Part shown: positions 17,367 to 26,081 of the stretch, in pieces | How positions within the stretch are numbered: the first letter of the stretch is position 1 | Layout: every line of letters starts with the position of its first letter | From: Neogemmobacter tilapiae | Lineage (GTDB): Bacteria > Pseudomonadota > Alphaproteobacteria > Rhodobacterales > Rhodobacteraceae | Length of the DNA stretch: 64,000 bases | Direction of reading: 5' to 3' | Assembly (NCBI RefSeq): GCF_014652215.1 | Contig: NZ_BMYJ01000014.1 | Coordinates: forward strand, 30,158-94,157 | Program-made: the position numbers and the translations under genes | Notes under the pieces: model-generated | Told to the model about the DNA's origin: nothing | Database searches by the model: none | The model's input: the letters and a program-made list of their open reading frames with translations, nothing else

Positions 17367-17882
17367 ATGCTTAAAACTCTCATGGCTCTGGCCACCCTGA
17401 CCCTAACCGCCCTTCCGGCCTTGGCCGATCACGAAGGCCTGCATATCAACAGCCCCTACGCCCGCGTCAGCACCGAAAACGCCCAATCCGGGGCGATCTT
17501 TTTTGAAATCGAAAACCACGGCGATGCCGACCGCCTGATCGGCGCGGCCTCCGACGTGTCGCAAAAGGCCGAACTGCACACCCATCTGGAAGACGCCAAT
17601 GGCGTCATGCAGATGATCCAGATCGAAGGCGGGATCGAGATTCCGGCCCATGGTGGCCATGCGCTGGCCCGTGGCGGCGATCATGTCATGCTTCTGGGCC
17701 TGACCCGCTCGTTGAAACAGGGCGACACCATCAGCCTGACGCTGACCTTTGAGCAGGCTGGCGATGTATTGGTTCAGGTGCCGGTGGACAATGAACGCAA
17801 GGCGGATGCCGGGCACGCAGGCCATGACATGGGCGGCGAAGGCCACGCCATGGAAGGCGAGCACAAGCACGGCAACAACTGA
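17367..17882 (+). CDS. Copper chaperone PCu(A)C family protein with His-rich tail
   Basis: 171 aa. Signal peptide 1-20 (ends PALA). The copper motif is present: HTHLEDANGVMQM followed about 21 residues later by HVMLLGL, matching H-x10-M-x21-H-x-M. A metal-binding tail rich in His, Met and Glu (GHDMGGEGHAMEGEHKHGNN) extends the C-terminus. In this family the protein carries Cu(I) in the periplasm to cytochrome oxidase or a copper store. It follows the Cys-rich small gene by 30 bp and forms a likely three-gene copper unit with 16465 and 16983. A ctaD gene is elsewhere in the window. Confidence 0.9.
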   Translation: MLKTLMALATLTLTALPALADHEGLHINSPYARVSTENAQSGAIFFEIENHGDADRLIGAASDVSQKAELHTHLEDANGVMQMIQIEGGIEIPAHGGHALARGGDHVMLLGLTRSLKQGDTISLTLTFEQAGDVLVQVPVDNERKADAGHAGHDMGGEGHAMEGEHKHGNN

Positions 17883-17903
17883 TGCCCTGCGCTTGCGGCG
17901 GGG

Positions 17904-18248
17904 TTACTGCCCCGCCGTCGAGCCCGCCGTCGAGGTGGTGACGGTTTCCTGCGGTGCGCAATAGGCCTCGGCCTGCGCACCGAAATTCTTGTAGCGGTCC
18001 CAGAATTCGTCATCGGCCCGGCGTTTGGACAGGAACACATCCTGCGCCCGGTCGGGATCCTTGAAGAACTTCGCCGCAAGGCGCTGGTCCTTGTTGTAAA
18101 GTGTCTGATCGGCGACCTGCTGGATACAGTTGCAGATCTGGCGATTGCCCTGATCCGACCCCATGCAGGCGCGTTCAATCGGTCCGGCCATGGCCTGACC
18201 ACTCCAAGCCGCAGCCAAAAGCGCGGCGGAAACCATCAACGTTTTCAT
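17904..18248 (-). CDS. Small exported conserved hypothetical protein
   Basis: 114 aa. Signal peptide 1-21 (ends AMA). The mature part has a Cys triad CMGSDQGNRQICNCIQQVADQTL and a final AEAYCAPQE, so four cysteines that could make two disulfides, plus the charged helix YNKDQRLAAKFFKDPDRAQD. I recognise the pattern as common in Rhodobacteraceae but with no secure function. Start ATG 18248 chosen for the signal peptide; the frame is open further up without one. Convergent with the PCu(A)C gene. Confidence 0.75.
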   Translation of the reverse strand: MKTLMVSAALLAAAWSGQAMAGPIERACMGSDQGNRQICNCIQQVADQTLYNKDQRLAAKFFKDPDRAQDVFLSKRRADDEFWDRYKNFGAQAEAYCAPQETVTTSTAGSTAGQ

Positions 18249-18408
18249 ACTCTGCCTCAGACTGTCAGACCGTGTTCCCCGGCCTTTTCTGGGGCTGATT
18301 ATCGCATTTGTGCAAGAAAATTCAAGAAGCATAATGGAATTAAGGGGATACAGCCCGTTCTTACCACGGAAAGTATCCCCTTTGGCCCGAAACACCAGAT
18401 TCGGGGCC

Positions 18409-19146
18409 TTACAACGTGCCGTTGCCGCCATCGACCAGCAGATTTCCGCCGACCATATAGCGCGACGCGTCCGACGCCAGATACAGCGCCGCCTCGGCCA
18501 TTTCCTCGGCCTCGGCCAAACGCCCTGCGGGAATTGTCCCAGCGAAATGCGCGATCATCGCGTCATTCAGCCCGGCCTTCGCCAAGATCGGCGTTTCCGT
18601 CAGCCCCGGCGACAGCGCATTCACCCGCACTCCCCGGCCCACCAGTTCCGCCGACAGGCTCCGCGCCAAGGACCGCACCGCCGCCTTGCTGGCCGCATAA
18701 ACGCTCCCCCCCGCCGCCGCCTTGTCTGCGGCGGTGGAGGATGTCAGGATCACCGACGCCGGGTTCGCCAAATGCGGCAGCGCCAGCCGCACCGTGTTGA
18801 TCAGCCCCCGCACATTCGTATCCAGAATCGCGCTGATATGATCGTCCGTCACCTGATCAATCGGCGCAAAGGGCGCGATCCCGGCATTCGCAAACAGCAC
18901 GTCAATCGCCCCAAAGGCCCCCGCCACCCGCGCAATCGCGGCCCCCAGATCCTCCGCCCGCGTCACATCCGCTTGCAACGCCAAGGCCCTGTCCCCCAGC
19001 GCCTCCCCTGCCGCTGCCACCCGTTCCGCATTCTGCCCCGTCACCGCCACCCGCGCCCCTTCACGCAGGAACAGCTCCGCCGTCGCAAACCCGATCCCCG
19101 TCGTGCCGCCGGTGATCAACACCCGCTTTCCATCCAGCCGTCCCAT
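18409..19146 (-). CDS. SDR family oxidoreductase
   Basis: 245 aa, the classical short-chain dehydrogenase length. NAD(P)-binding TGGTTGIG at about 12-19, NAG at about 86-88, the catalytic Ser and YAASK (Tyr/Lys) near 150, and a family C-terminus ending in GGNLLVDGGNGTL. The substrate is unknown; such enzymes reduce or oxidise alcohol/ketone groups in the cytoplasm. It is divergent from the TetR gene at 19224, with two overlapping dyads between them, so it is probably the target of that regulator. Confidence 0.9.
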   Translation of the reverse strand: MGRLDGKRVLITGGTTGIGFATAELFLREGARVAVTGQNAERVAAAGEALGDRALALQADVTRAEDLGAAIARVAGAFGAIDVLFANAGIAPFAPIDQVTDDHISAILDTNVRGLINTVRLALPHLANPASVILTSSTAADKAAAGGSVYAASKAAVRSLARSLSAELVGRGVRVNALSPGLTETPILAKAGLNDAMIAHFAGTIPAGRLAEAEEMAEAALYLASDASRYMVGGNLLVDGGNGTL

Positions 19147-19172
19147 CGCGCGCTCCTATTTATGTACTGCTT

Positions 19173-19194
19173 GGTATTTAATACCGAACGGTAT
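19173..19194. promoter_or_regulatory. Dyad operator between SDR and TetR genes
   Basis: Two overlapping inverted repeats: GGTATTTAATACC (19173-19185; mismatch only at the centre) and ATACCGAACGGTAT (19181-19194; six-base arms and a 2-bp centre). They share the ATACC core. This position, 30-50 bp before both starts, is the standard place for a TetR binding site controlling both genes. Confidence 0.65.
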
Positions 19195-19223
19195 AGAATG
19201 CGTCAAGACCCAAGGAGAACGAA

Positions 19224-19826
19224 ATGAACACCCGTGGCCGCCCCCGCGAATTTGACACCGACGAAACGGTTGAGGCTCTGCTCACCCAGTTCTGGCAGCA
19301 GGGCTATGCCCCAACCTCCCTCACTGACCTCTGCACCGCCACCGGCCTTGCAAAGCCCTCCCTCTACGCCGCCTTTGGCAACAAAGAGGGCCTCTTTCTC
19401 GCCGCCCTCGACGCCTACCAAACCCGCCACGCCCAGCCCGCCCTCGACGCCATGATGGCCGAACCCGACGCCCGCACCGCCATCCTCCGCCTCTTCGAAA
19501 ACCTCATCGACCGCCCCCAGACCGCCCTCGGCTGCCTCATCACCCACAATCTCACCGAGGCCCAGCTTCCCCCCCAAATCACCCAAGCCCTCCAGACTGC
19601 CTCCCACCACGCCACCCAAACCATCGCCCAACGCCTTCAACGCGCAAAAGACGACCACCAACTCCCCCCCGACACCGACCTTCACGCCCTTCTTTCCTTT
19701 CTCCTCCTCACCTTCGCCGGCCTCGTCACCATGGCCCGCGCCGGCACCCCACCCGAAACCCTCCGCCCCGCCCTCCACCTCGCCCTCACCCTCTGGCCGC
19801 ACCCCCCGAAAAACCCATCAACATAG
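19224..19826 (+). CDS. TetR family transcriptional regulator
   Basis: 200 aa. The N-terminal DNA-binding domain reads [19 protein letters not shown], then [20 protein letters not shown] for the helix-turn-helix, then FGNKEGLF, the standard TetR arrangement. The C-terminal part is a ligand-binding helical domain of unknown ligand. It is very likely the regulator of the divergent SDR gene and of itself, through the dyads at 19173-19194. The ATG at 19224 follows AAGGAGAACGAA. Confidence 0.9.
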   Translation: MNTRGRPREFDTDETVEALLTQFWQQGYAPTSLTDLCTATGLAKPSLYAAFGNKEGLFLAALDAYQTRHAQPALDAMMAEPDARTAILRLFENLIDRPQTALGCLITHNLTEAQLPPQITQALQTASHHATQTIAQRLQRAKDDHQLPPDTDLHALLSFLLLTFAGLVTMARAGTPPETLRPALHLALTLWPHPPKNPST

Positions 19827-19864
19827 GGATTTTCCTTTCATCCGAAATCCACTATTCCCCCCCC

Positions 19865-21664
19865 ATGACCCAGCTTTCGCACATCCGCAATTTCTCCATC
19901 GTGGCCCATATCGACCACGGCAAATCCACCCTCGCTGACCGGCTCATCCAGATGACCGGCACGGTCGCCCAACGCGACATGAAGGCGCAGTTGCTGGACA
20001 GCATGGACATCGAACGCGAACGCGGCATCACCATCAAGGCCAACACCGTCCGCATCGAATACCCGGCCAAGGATGGCCAGACCTATATCCTCAACCTCAT
20101 CGACACCCCCGGCCATGTCGATTTCGCCTACGAAGTCTCCCGCTCCATGCGTGCGGTCGAAGGCTCCTTGCTGGTCGTTGACGCAAGCCAAGGCGTCGAA
20201 GCCCAAACCCTCGCCAACGTCTATCAGGCCATCGACGCCGGCCATGACATCGTCCCCGTCCTGAACAAGATCGACCTGCCCGCCGCCGAACCCGACCGCG
20301 TCAAGGCCCAGATCGAGGATGTCATCGGCCTCGACGCCTCTGACGCCATTCCCATTTCCGCCAAATCCGGCCTTGGCATCCCCGATGTGCTCGAGGCGAT
20401 CGTCACCCGCCTTCCCGCCCCCCACGGCGACCGCGACGCCCCCCTCAAGGCCATGCTGGTTGATTCGTGGTATGACGCTTACCTTGGCGTCGTCGTCATG
20501 ATCCGCGTCATGGATGGCGTCATCCGCAAAGGCGACCGCGTCCGCATGATGCAGACCAATGCCGTCTATGGCATCGACAAGCTGGCCGTTCTGAAACCCC
20601 AGATGGTCGATATCGACGAACTCGGCCCCGGCGAAATTGGCGTCTTTACCGCCTCGATCAAACAGGTCCGCGACACCCGCGTCGGCGACACCATCACCCA
20701 TGAACGCAAGGGCTGCGATGCCCCTCTGCCGGGCTTCAAACCCGCCCAGCCGGTCGTCTTCTGCGGCCTGTTCCCGGTCGATGCTGCCGATTTCGAAAAT
20801 CTCCGCGATGCCATCGAAAAGCTGTCGCTGAATGATGCGTCCTTTAGTTCGGAAATGGAAACTTCCGCCGCCTTGGGCTTTGGCTTCCGCTGTGGATTCC
20901 TCGGATTATTGCATCTCGAGGTGATCCGTGACCGCCTAGAACGCGAATACGATCTCGACCTGATCACCACCGCCCCCTCGGTCGTGTTCAAACTGCACAT
21001 GAAGGATGGCGAGGTTCGTGACCTGCACAACCCCGCCGATATGCCCGACCTGACCTATGTCGACCATATCGAAGAGCCGCGGATCAAGGCCACGATCATG
21101 GTGCCCGACGACTATCTGGGCGACATTCTGAAACTCTGCCAAGACCGCCGCGGCATCCAGTTGGACCTGTCCTATGCCGGCTCCCGTGCCATGGTCGTCT
21201 ATGACCTGCCGCTGGCCGAGGTGGTGTTCGACTTCTACGACCGCCTGAAATCGGTGACCAAGGGCTATGCCAGCTTTGACTATACGATCAGCGAGTATCG
21301 TGAGGATTTTCTGGTCAAAATGTCGATCCTGGTGAACGAAGAACCCGTCGACGCCCTCGCCATGATGGTCCACCGCGACCGGGCCGAGGCGCGGGGCCGT
21401 GCGATGGTGGAAAAACTGAAAGAACTGATCCCCCGCCACATGTTCAAAATCCCGATTCAGGCGGCGATTGGGGCGCGGGTGATTGCACGCGAGACGTTGA
21501 GCGCCATGCGCAAGGACGTGACGGCGAAATGCTACGGCGGCGACGCCAGCCGCAAGCGCAAGCTCCTGGACAAGCAGAAGGCGGGTAAGAAAAAGATGCG
21601 CCAATTCGGGAAAGTGGAAATCCCGCAAGAGGCGTTTATCTCGGCGCTGAAGATGGATGGCTAA
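19865..21664 (+). CDS. lepA: Elongation factor 4 (LepA)
   Basis: 599 aa, full length. GTPase motifs: AHIDHGKST (14-22), DTPGHVDF, and NKIDLPA, followed by EF-G-like domains and the LepA C-terminal domain ending in [22 protein letters not shown]. It acts as a ribosome-associated GTPase that back-translocates stalled ribosomes. Its last 108 bp have a diverged second copy at 21901-22008. Confidence 0.98.
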   Translation: MTQLSHIRNFSIVAHIDHGKSTLADRLIQMTGTVAQRDMKAQLLDSMDIERERGITIKANTVRIEYPAKDGQTYILNLIDTPGHVDFAYEVSRSMRAVEGSLLVVDASQGVEAQTLANVYQAIDAGHDIVPVLNKIDLPAAEPDRVKAQIEDVIGLDASDAIPISAKSGLGIPDVLEAIVTRLPAPHGDRDAPLKAMLVDSWYDAYLGVVVMIRVMDGVIRKGDRVRMMQTNAVYGIDKLAVLKPQMVDIDELGPGEIGVFTASIKQVRDTRVGDTITHERKGCDAPLPGFKPAQPVVFCGLFPVDAADFENLRDAIEKLSLNDASFSSEMETSAALGFGFRCGFLGLLHLEVIRDRLEREYDLDLITTAPSVVFKLHMKDGEVRDLHNPADMPDLTYVDHIEEPRIKATIMVPDDYLGDILKLCQDRRGIQLDLSYAGSRAMVVYDLPLAEVVFDFYDRLKSVTKGYASFDYTISEYREDFLVKMSILVNEEPVDALAMMVHRDRAEARGRAMVEKLKELIPRHMFKIPIQAAIGARVIARETLSAMRKDVTAKCYGGDASRKRKLLDKQKAGKKKMRQFGKVEIPQEAFISALKMDG

Positions 21665-21690
21665 AGGCGACAAAGCCTGACGCCCCGTAG

Positions 21691-21711
21691 GGTGCGCATT
21701 TATGGCGCACC
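21691..21711. repeat. 21-bp palindrome (GGTGCGC/GCGCACC arms)
   Basis: Arms GGTGCGC and GCGCACC around a 7-bp centre. An inverted copy, one base different, lies at 23309-23329 on the other side of the DUF2235 gene. The same arms appear again as a tighter hairpin at 23272-23290. Confidence 0.7.
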
Positions 21712-21728
21712 TGCGTCCCCCACCCCAT

Positions 21729-21835
21729 CCCTCCCCACCAAGGGGAGGGGGCCGCACCGCCCCGCCAAAACCCAAAACCACCCCACTCAACCGGGAACCC
21801 TCCTCCCCCCGTGGGGGGAGGCTGGGAGGGGGGCA
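21729..21835. repeat. Two GC-rich palindromes in the lepA downstream spacer
   Basis: CCCTCCCC-ACCAA-GGGGAGGG (21729-21749) and CCTCCCCCC-GT-GGGGGGAGG (21802-21821), the latter followed by CTGGGAGGGGGG. They belong with the repeats at 9371 and 60495. The whole 236-bp stretch 21665-21900 between the two lepA ends is non-coding repeat sequence. Confidence 0.75.
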
Positions 21836-21900
21836 ACGGGGCCGGGAGGAGATCGACCGTCAGGACTCGGTGAAAGTGTTTTAAAGGCAATGAAACCTCG

Positions 21901-22008
21901 CGCAAGTTGCGACACAAGCAGAAGGCAGGCAAGAAGCGGATGCGCCAATTCGGGAAGGTGGAAATCCCGCAGGAAGCGTTTATTTCGGCGCTGAAGATGG
22001 ATATTTAA
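21901..22008 (+). pseudogene. Second, partial copy of the lepA 3' end
   Basis: 108 bp that align without gaps to 21557-21664 of lepA: my base-by-base count is 17 differences (about 84 percent identity), mostly at third codon positions except at the two ends. The frame encodes ...[17 protein letters not shown]..., then a stop one residue variant from lepA (KMDI instead of KMDG). No start or upstream lepA sequence is present. It lies at the edge of an AT-rich insertion, and its stop overlaps the stop of the converging DUF2235 gene. Confidence 0.9.
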
Positions 22009-23147
22009 AATGACTCTTCAGGTTGTATCCAATTGACGATGCGATCGCTGTATTTTTGAGAAATGAAATACTTGGACTGTGTTGCCTTCATTTGGAGTGC
22101 TGAGCTGTAGTATTCTGTCGTTTTTCTAGATTTATAGTTCACTTTAACATTCTCAAGCTCCTTTACTGAAGGATGAATTTTGCTAAAATCGTCTTGTATT
22201 CTCCTGGGCTTTGAGTGGAATTTGAAAATCTTCCACCAAAAAGCATCATGTTCGGCGTGAACTCGTGGCGCTAAATTGCTTTCGTTTAGTAATCTATTCT
22301 CTATATCTTTGGTATAAATTGAAATTTCAGGGGCGCAATATAACAGCCTATCAATCATAATCATGAGAGACAAGTCAGAAAGAGTTCTGTTGTCGTATCC
22401 TCCGCCAATGTCAGTGTGAACTCCGGGCAGCCACAGTTGTTCAAAAAAATAATCATCAAGGGATTCAGGGTGGCGTCTTCTAAATGGCTGTGGCGAGAAG
22501 AATTCCCTTGTTTCATCAATGGAAATCAAATGTAAAATAGACTCAGCGCACTTTGGGGTCTCGCCGGGGAGTATATTTAGATGTTGTAGTGCCCGTGTAA
22601 GCTTTCTTCCGCCAACGACAGTATCGAATAAACCTAAAAATGCCACCTTGGGTTTGGTTTCTCTCATTCTTGGGGCAAGGTGGCTTTTCATCGCCTCGAT
22701 ACTTTCGGTGTTATCTTTCGAGTCTTTTGAAAAATGATATGCATAGGAAACTTTGCAAAAAAGGTCCCAAAGTTCGGAAATATAATCAATCTCTCCAGTT
22801 TTTAGTATTCCATAGTCTAGCATCGCGCAAATAGCTCGGGCAACCACAGCGCCTCTCGAAAATCCAAAAATATATATCTTATCGCCGGGCTCATAATTTG
22901 AACATATATTCAAGTAGATATCTTGAATATTCTCATCAATTCCAAATGAAAATCCGCCAGCTGTGTATTTCCTCAGTCCCGAAGTTGCACCCAGTCCGCG
23001 AATGTAATGTGCAATTTGAGGATTTCCATTTGCATCTTTAAAGTCAAGGAGGTGATTTATCTCAAATATATTTGACGTCTTGCTGCTGTATGTGAAGCGG
23101 CCTGCGAAAAGCCAAGTTCCATCAATAAGGTAAAAAAGATGCTTCAT
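22005..23147 (-). CDS. DUF2235 domain protein (alpha/beta-hydrolase, Tle-type lipase-like)
   Basis: 380 aa. DUF2235 motifs: LIDGTW at 8-13, the nucleophile elbow GFSRGA at 95-100 (Ser97), FDTVV at 174-178 and [10 protein letters not shown] at 242-251, which supplies the Asp/His. Related proteins include phospholipase effectors of type VI secretion and enzymes of unknown role; no T6SS gene is nearby. The coding sequence is strikingly AT-rich and uses codons (AAT, ATA, TTT) unlike its neighbours, so it is acquired. It lies beside the duplicated lepA end, with no immunity-type gene visible next to it. Confidence 0.85.
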   Translation of the reverse strand: MKHLFYLIDGTWLFAGRFTYSSKTSNIFEINHLLDFKDANGNPQIAHYIRGLGATSGLRKYTAGGFSFGIDENIQDIYLNICSNYEPGDKIYIFGFSRGAVVARAICAMLDYGILKTGEIDYISELWDLFCKVSYAYHFSKDSKDNTESIEAMKSHLAPRMRETKPKVAFLGLFDTVVGGRKLTRALQHLNILPGETPKCAESILHLISIDETREFFSPQPFRRRHPESLDDYFFEQLWLPGVHTDIGGGYDNRTLSDLSLMIMIDRLLYCAPEISIYTKDIENRLLNESNLAPRVHAEHDAFWWKIFKFHSKPRRIQDDFSKIHPSVKELENVKVNYKSRKTTEYYSSALQMKATQSKYFISQKYSDRIVNWIQPEESF

Positions 23148-23402
23148 AGTTGGCCTCTAGAACTACGTTGCTACGGTATATTTTCATATTCTCAGAAAAA
23201 TCTCAACCCTAAATAAACTAAGGCTCCCACTAATCTGGCGCAAGCCTCGAACTTTTGACAGGCACTTCGATGTGCGCCTTCACGGCGCACCTTCTTTTGC
23301 CGTGAAATGGTGCGCCATAAACGCGCACCAAACACATTCAAAATATCAAATATACAAACCTTCCCAACCGCTTACCCCCCATTTCACGCGTGAAAACCCC
23401 GC
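23148..23402. other. Intergenic region upstream of DUF2235 with palindromes
   Basis: About 255 bp. The first 90 bp are AT-rich like the DUF2235 gene, then sequence becomes GC-rich. Palindromes at 23272-23290 and 23309-23329 are listed separately. No further gene seen. Confidence 0.5.
23272..23329. repeat. Two GTGCGC palindromes flanking the insertion on the right
   Basis: GTGCGCC-TTCAC-GGCGCAC (23272-23290) and a 21-bp palindrome with arms GGTGCGC/GCGCACC (23309-23329). The second is an inverted near-copy of 21691-21711. Together they bracket a 1.6-kb block that includes the diverged lepA end and the DUF2235 gene. Confidence 0.65.
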
Positions 23403-23540
23403 TCAAAACAACCCTTCACCCCCCTCATTCTGCTCCACCGCCTTGTCCGCCACCACCGCCCCTGCGGCCCCCATGGCGACCGGAATGCACCCCGAAAGCC
23501 CGACCAAGGCCAGCATCATCCAAGCGATCTTCTTCATCAT
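23403..23540 (-). CDS. Small lipoprotein (45 aa)
   Basis: A short reading frame starting with tandem ATGs at 23540 and 23537 and preceded by GGGGGTGA. The product begins MMKKIAWMMLALVGLSGC, a signal peptide with the lipobox LSGC, giving a mature lipoprotein of about 28 residues: Ala/Val/Gly-rich, ending acidic. Such tiny entericidin-like or unassigned lipoproteins are frequent in Rhodobacteraceae. The function is unknown. It is divergent from the PPOX gene at 23662. Confidence 0.6.
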   Translation of the reverse strand: MMKKIAWMMLALVGLSGCIPVAMGAAGAVVADKAVEQNEGGEGLF

Positions 23541-23661
23541 TCACCCCCATCATTTCCCGCCGATCCTGCCACCCTCGCGGCCCCCCGCCAAGCCCTTTCA
23601 AAAGGGAACCATCCTTGCCCCACCACGTTACCCCGGCAACCCTCGATGGAAAGGAAAAACC

Positions 23662-24141
23662 ATGACCACCGAAATGGAAGCCGCCGACAAATTCTGGGAC
23701 GCCCTGAAATCCGACCGGACCGTGATGCTGGGCCTGCCCGGCCGGGTGGACCCCCGCCCGATGACCGCCCTGACCCACGAAGACACGCCCGGCACGATCT
23801 GGATCTTCTCGGCCCACGGCAACGCCTTGGTCGACCAAAACCCGCAAGGCTCCTCGGCCCAGTTCACCTTCGCCAGCAAGAACCACGGCCTGTTCTCCAC
23901 CGTGACCGGCCGCCTCACCCTCGACCACGACCGCGCGATGATCGAGGCCTTGTGGAACCCCTTCATCGCCGCCTGGTATGAGGGGAAAGAGGATCCGAAA
24001 CTGGCCCTGCTGCGGTTCGACCCGGATCAGGCGCAGGTCTGGTTCGACGCGAACAGCCTGTTTGCTGGCATCAAGATGCTGCTGGGGATCGACCCCAAGC
24101 AGGATTATCAGGACAAGACCGCCACCATCCGGCTGGCCTAA
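23662..24141 (+). CDS. Pyridoxamine 5'-phosphate oxidase / general stress protein family
   Basis: 159 aa. Split-barrel flavin-binding fold of the general-stress-26 type: FWDALKSDRTVMLGLPG, PRPMTALTHEDTPGTIWIFS, AHGNALV, QFTFASKNHGLFSTVTG, and a C-terminal LWNPFIAAWYEGKEDPKLALLRF. It may bind FMN or F420-like cofactor; the reaction is unknown. The ATG at 23662 follows AAAGGAAAAACC. The longer open frame from 23272 has no coding character and crosses the antisense lipoprotein. Confidence 0.85.
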   Translation: MTTEMEAADKFWDALKSDRTVMLGLPGRVDPRPMTALTHEDTPGTIWIFSAHGNALVDQNPQGSSAQFTFASKNHGLFSTVTGRLTLDHDRAMIEALWNPFIAAWYEGKEDPKLALLRFDPDQAQVWFDANSLFAGIKMLLGIDPKQDYQDKTATIRLA

Positions 24142-25334
24142 CGAACCCCCAACCCGGCGCGCATCATCGCGCGCCGGACCGGGGCCAGCGCATAGAAAGC
24201 CCCCAAAGCCCCGGCCCGCAGATCGCGCAGGGGCTGGGCCTGCACCATCGAGGCGCGGTTCAGCGCATCGATCCCTAGGGCGCGGGCATGAAACTCGGCC
24301 CAGCGGTGACGCTGATATTCGGCCAGCATCGCCGCGTCCCCCAGCCCCTCAGGCCGCGCCTGCGCCAGATCCAGCAGGCAGGCCAGATCAGCCAACGACA
24401 TGTTCAGCCCTTGCGCCCCGATGGGCGGTACCACATGCGCCGCCTCGGCCATCAGGGCCGTTCTTTGTCCGATTAAACTATCGGCCAGCCGGGTGATGAT
24501 CGGCCAGACCCCCCGCCGCGTGACCAAGGTCAGCGGCCCCAGAATCCCGCAGGATCGCGTCAGCAATTCGACCTCGAACGCCGCCACCGGCAGGGCCGCC
24601 AGCCGCGCCGCCTCATCCCCGCGTTCCATCCAGACCACGGCGCTGGCGGGCACACCATCCCGGTCGGGCAGCGGAACCAGCGTGAAAGGCCCGCCGGAGC
24701 GGTGGATTTCGGTGGAAACTCCGGCATGGGGCAGGGGGTGGGTGACCGCAAAGGTCAGCGCCTTTTGCCCATAGGTCCAGGTCTTGGCCCCGATCCCCAA
24801 GGCCGCCCGGACCCCACTGTCGCGTCCGTCGGCCCCGATCAGAAGGCGGGCGGCAATCTGGCGGCCATCCGAGAGGCGCACCAAAGCCTCACCCTCGCGC
24901 GTGATGACGTCCGCCGTGGCGACCCCGGCCAGAAACCGCACATTCGGCATTTCGGCCAGCCGCGCCAGCATTTCCCGCCGCAGCAGCCAGTTGGGAAGGT
25001 TCCAGCCAAAGGGCTGGTCCGACACTTCGGTGGCGTTGAAATCGCGGGTCAGGCGGGGTTTGGCCTCACGCCCGCCCGCGTCGATGATCCGCATGATCTG
25101 CAAGGGCGCGGCATGGGGCGCAAGGCGCGCCCAAAGGCCTGCCCTTTCCAACAGCTGCACGGAAGGGTGCAGAAAGGCTGTGGTGCGCAGGTCGGACCCC
25201 TGGGCAGCCTCTTCCGTGACAGGGGGCGCGGGGTCGACGCAGATCACCCGAAAGCCCGCCGCGCCAAAAGCCGCCGCCGCCGTCAGCCCAGCGACCCCGC
25301 CGCCAGAGATAAGAAGATCGGTCGGTTCAGCCAT
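24138..25334 (-). CDS. FAD-dependent monooxygenase, UbiH/UbiF/Coq6 type
   Basis: 398 aa. FAD-binding GGGVAGLTAAAAFG near residue 11, the DG motif GADGRDSGVR near 165, and the GD-like AAHVVPPIGAQGLNMSLADLA near 295. This set is the flavin aromatic hydroxylase pattern of ubiquinone biosynthesis (C5, C6 or C1 hydroxylation), acting at the inner-membrane face. Which position it hydroxylates cannot be told. Upstream and 12 bp away on the same strand is the HAD gene. Confidence 0.86.
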   Translation of the reverse strand: MAEPTDLLISGGGVAGLTAAAAFGAAGFRVICVDPAPPVTEEAAQGSDLRTTAFLHPSVQLLERAGLWARLAPHAAPLQIMRIIDAGGREAKPRLTRDFNATEVSDQPFGWNLPNWLLRREMLARLAEMPNVRFLAGVATADVITREGEALVRLSDGRQIAARLLIGADGRDSGVRAALGIGAKTWTYGQKALTFAVTHPLPHAGVSTEIHRSGGPFTLVPLPDRDGVPASAVVWMERGDEAARLAALPVAAFEVELLTRSCGILGPLTLVTRRGVWPIITRLADSLIGQRTALMAEAAHVVPPIGAQGLNMSLADLACLLDLAQARPEGLGDAAMLAEYQRHRWAEFHARALGIDALNRASMVQAQPLRDLRAGALGAFYALAPVRRAMMRAGLGVR

Positions 25335-25346
25335 GGCTTTTGTCCT

Positions 25347-25997
25347 TTAGCCCAGCAGACGGCCCAGAAAACCGGTCAGGTCATCGGCATGGTGGTGAAT
25401 GTGCGGGGCAGGCAGTGGATCGGGCGCGATATGCACCGTGCGCAGGCCCAGTTGATGTGGCACGATCAGATTGCGGGGGTCATCCTCGAACATCGCGGCA
25501 CGGGCGGGGTTCAACCCGTCGCGGGCAAAGACCGTCCCATAGGCCTGGGCCGAGGGTTTCGGGTGAAATCCTGCCTCCTCCACCCCATACAAGGCATCGA
25601 AAAGGCCGCTCAGGCCACGCGCGGCCAGCACCTCATGCGCATAGGGCACGGTGGCATTGGTAAAGATGATCTTGCGGCCGGGCAGGGCGGCGATGTGGGC
25701 GGCAAGGATTTCATCGCGGGGAAGTTCTGTGAAATCAATGCGATGCACATCGTGCAGATAGGGGCTGGGGTCAATTTGGTGTTCAGCCATCAGCCCTGCC
25801 AGCGTCGTGCCATACAGATCCCAATAATGCTGGCGCAGATGGTTGGCGCGGTCACGGTCCACCGACAGGGCCTGCATGACCCAATCGGTCATCTTCACCT
25901 CGATCTGGTCGAACAGCCGGTGCTTGGGCGGGTAAAGCGTGTTGTCCAGGTCAAAGACCCAGGTGTCGACATGTGCGAAATCGGCGGCGATGTTCAT
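25347..25997 (-). CDS. HAD-superfamily pyrimidine 5'-nucleotidase
   Basis: 216 aa from the ATG at 25997. HAD motif I WVFDLDNTLYP (Asp at about residue 12), motif II IIFTNATVPYA, Lys near 143, motif III EDDPRNL. The LDNTLY signature together with the length matches the pyrimidine 5'-nucleotidase group that removes phosphate from UMP/CMP. The stop of this gene sits 12 bp before the UbiH-type start. A small start shift is possible because the frame is open for 16 codons further up. Confidence 0.87.
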   Translation of the reverse strand: MNIAADFAHVDTWVFDLDNTLYPPKHRLFDQIEVKMTDWVMQALSVDRDRANHLRQHYWDLYGTTLAGLMAEHQIDPSPYLHDVHRIDFTELPRDEILAAHIAALPGRKIIFTNATVPYAHEVLAARGLSGLFDALYGVEEAGFHPKPSAQAYGTVFARDGLNPARAAMFEDDPRNLIVPHQLGLRTVHIAPDPLPAPHIHHHADDLTGFLGRLLG

Positions 25998-26081
25998 GCG
26001 CCTGTTCTGCATCCGGGGCGCGGCGCTTGCAAGGGGCGGGGGCATTGCCTAGGGTCTGGCGACCTTGGGGAGGGGCCGGTT

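Noticed and set aside
24702..26081. Long upstream extension of the GntR frame
   Set aside because: It is antisense to the UbiH-type and HAD genes. The TTG at 26082 with GGGGAGGGG upstream gives the normal GntR length.
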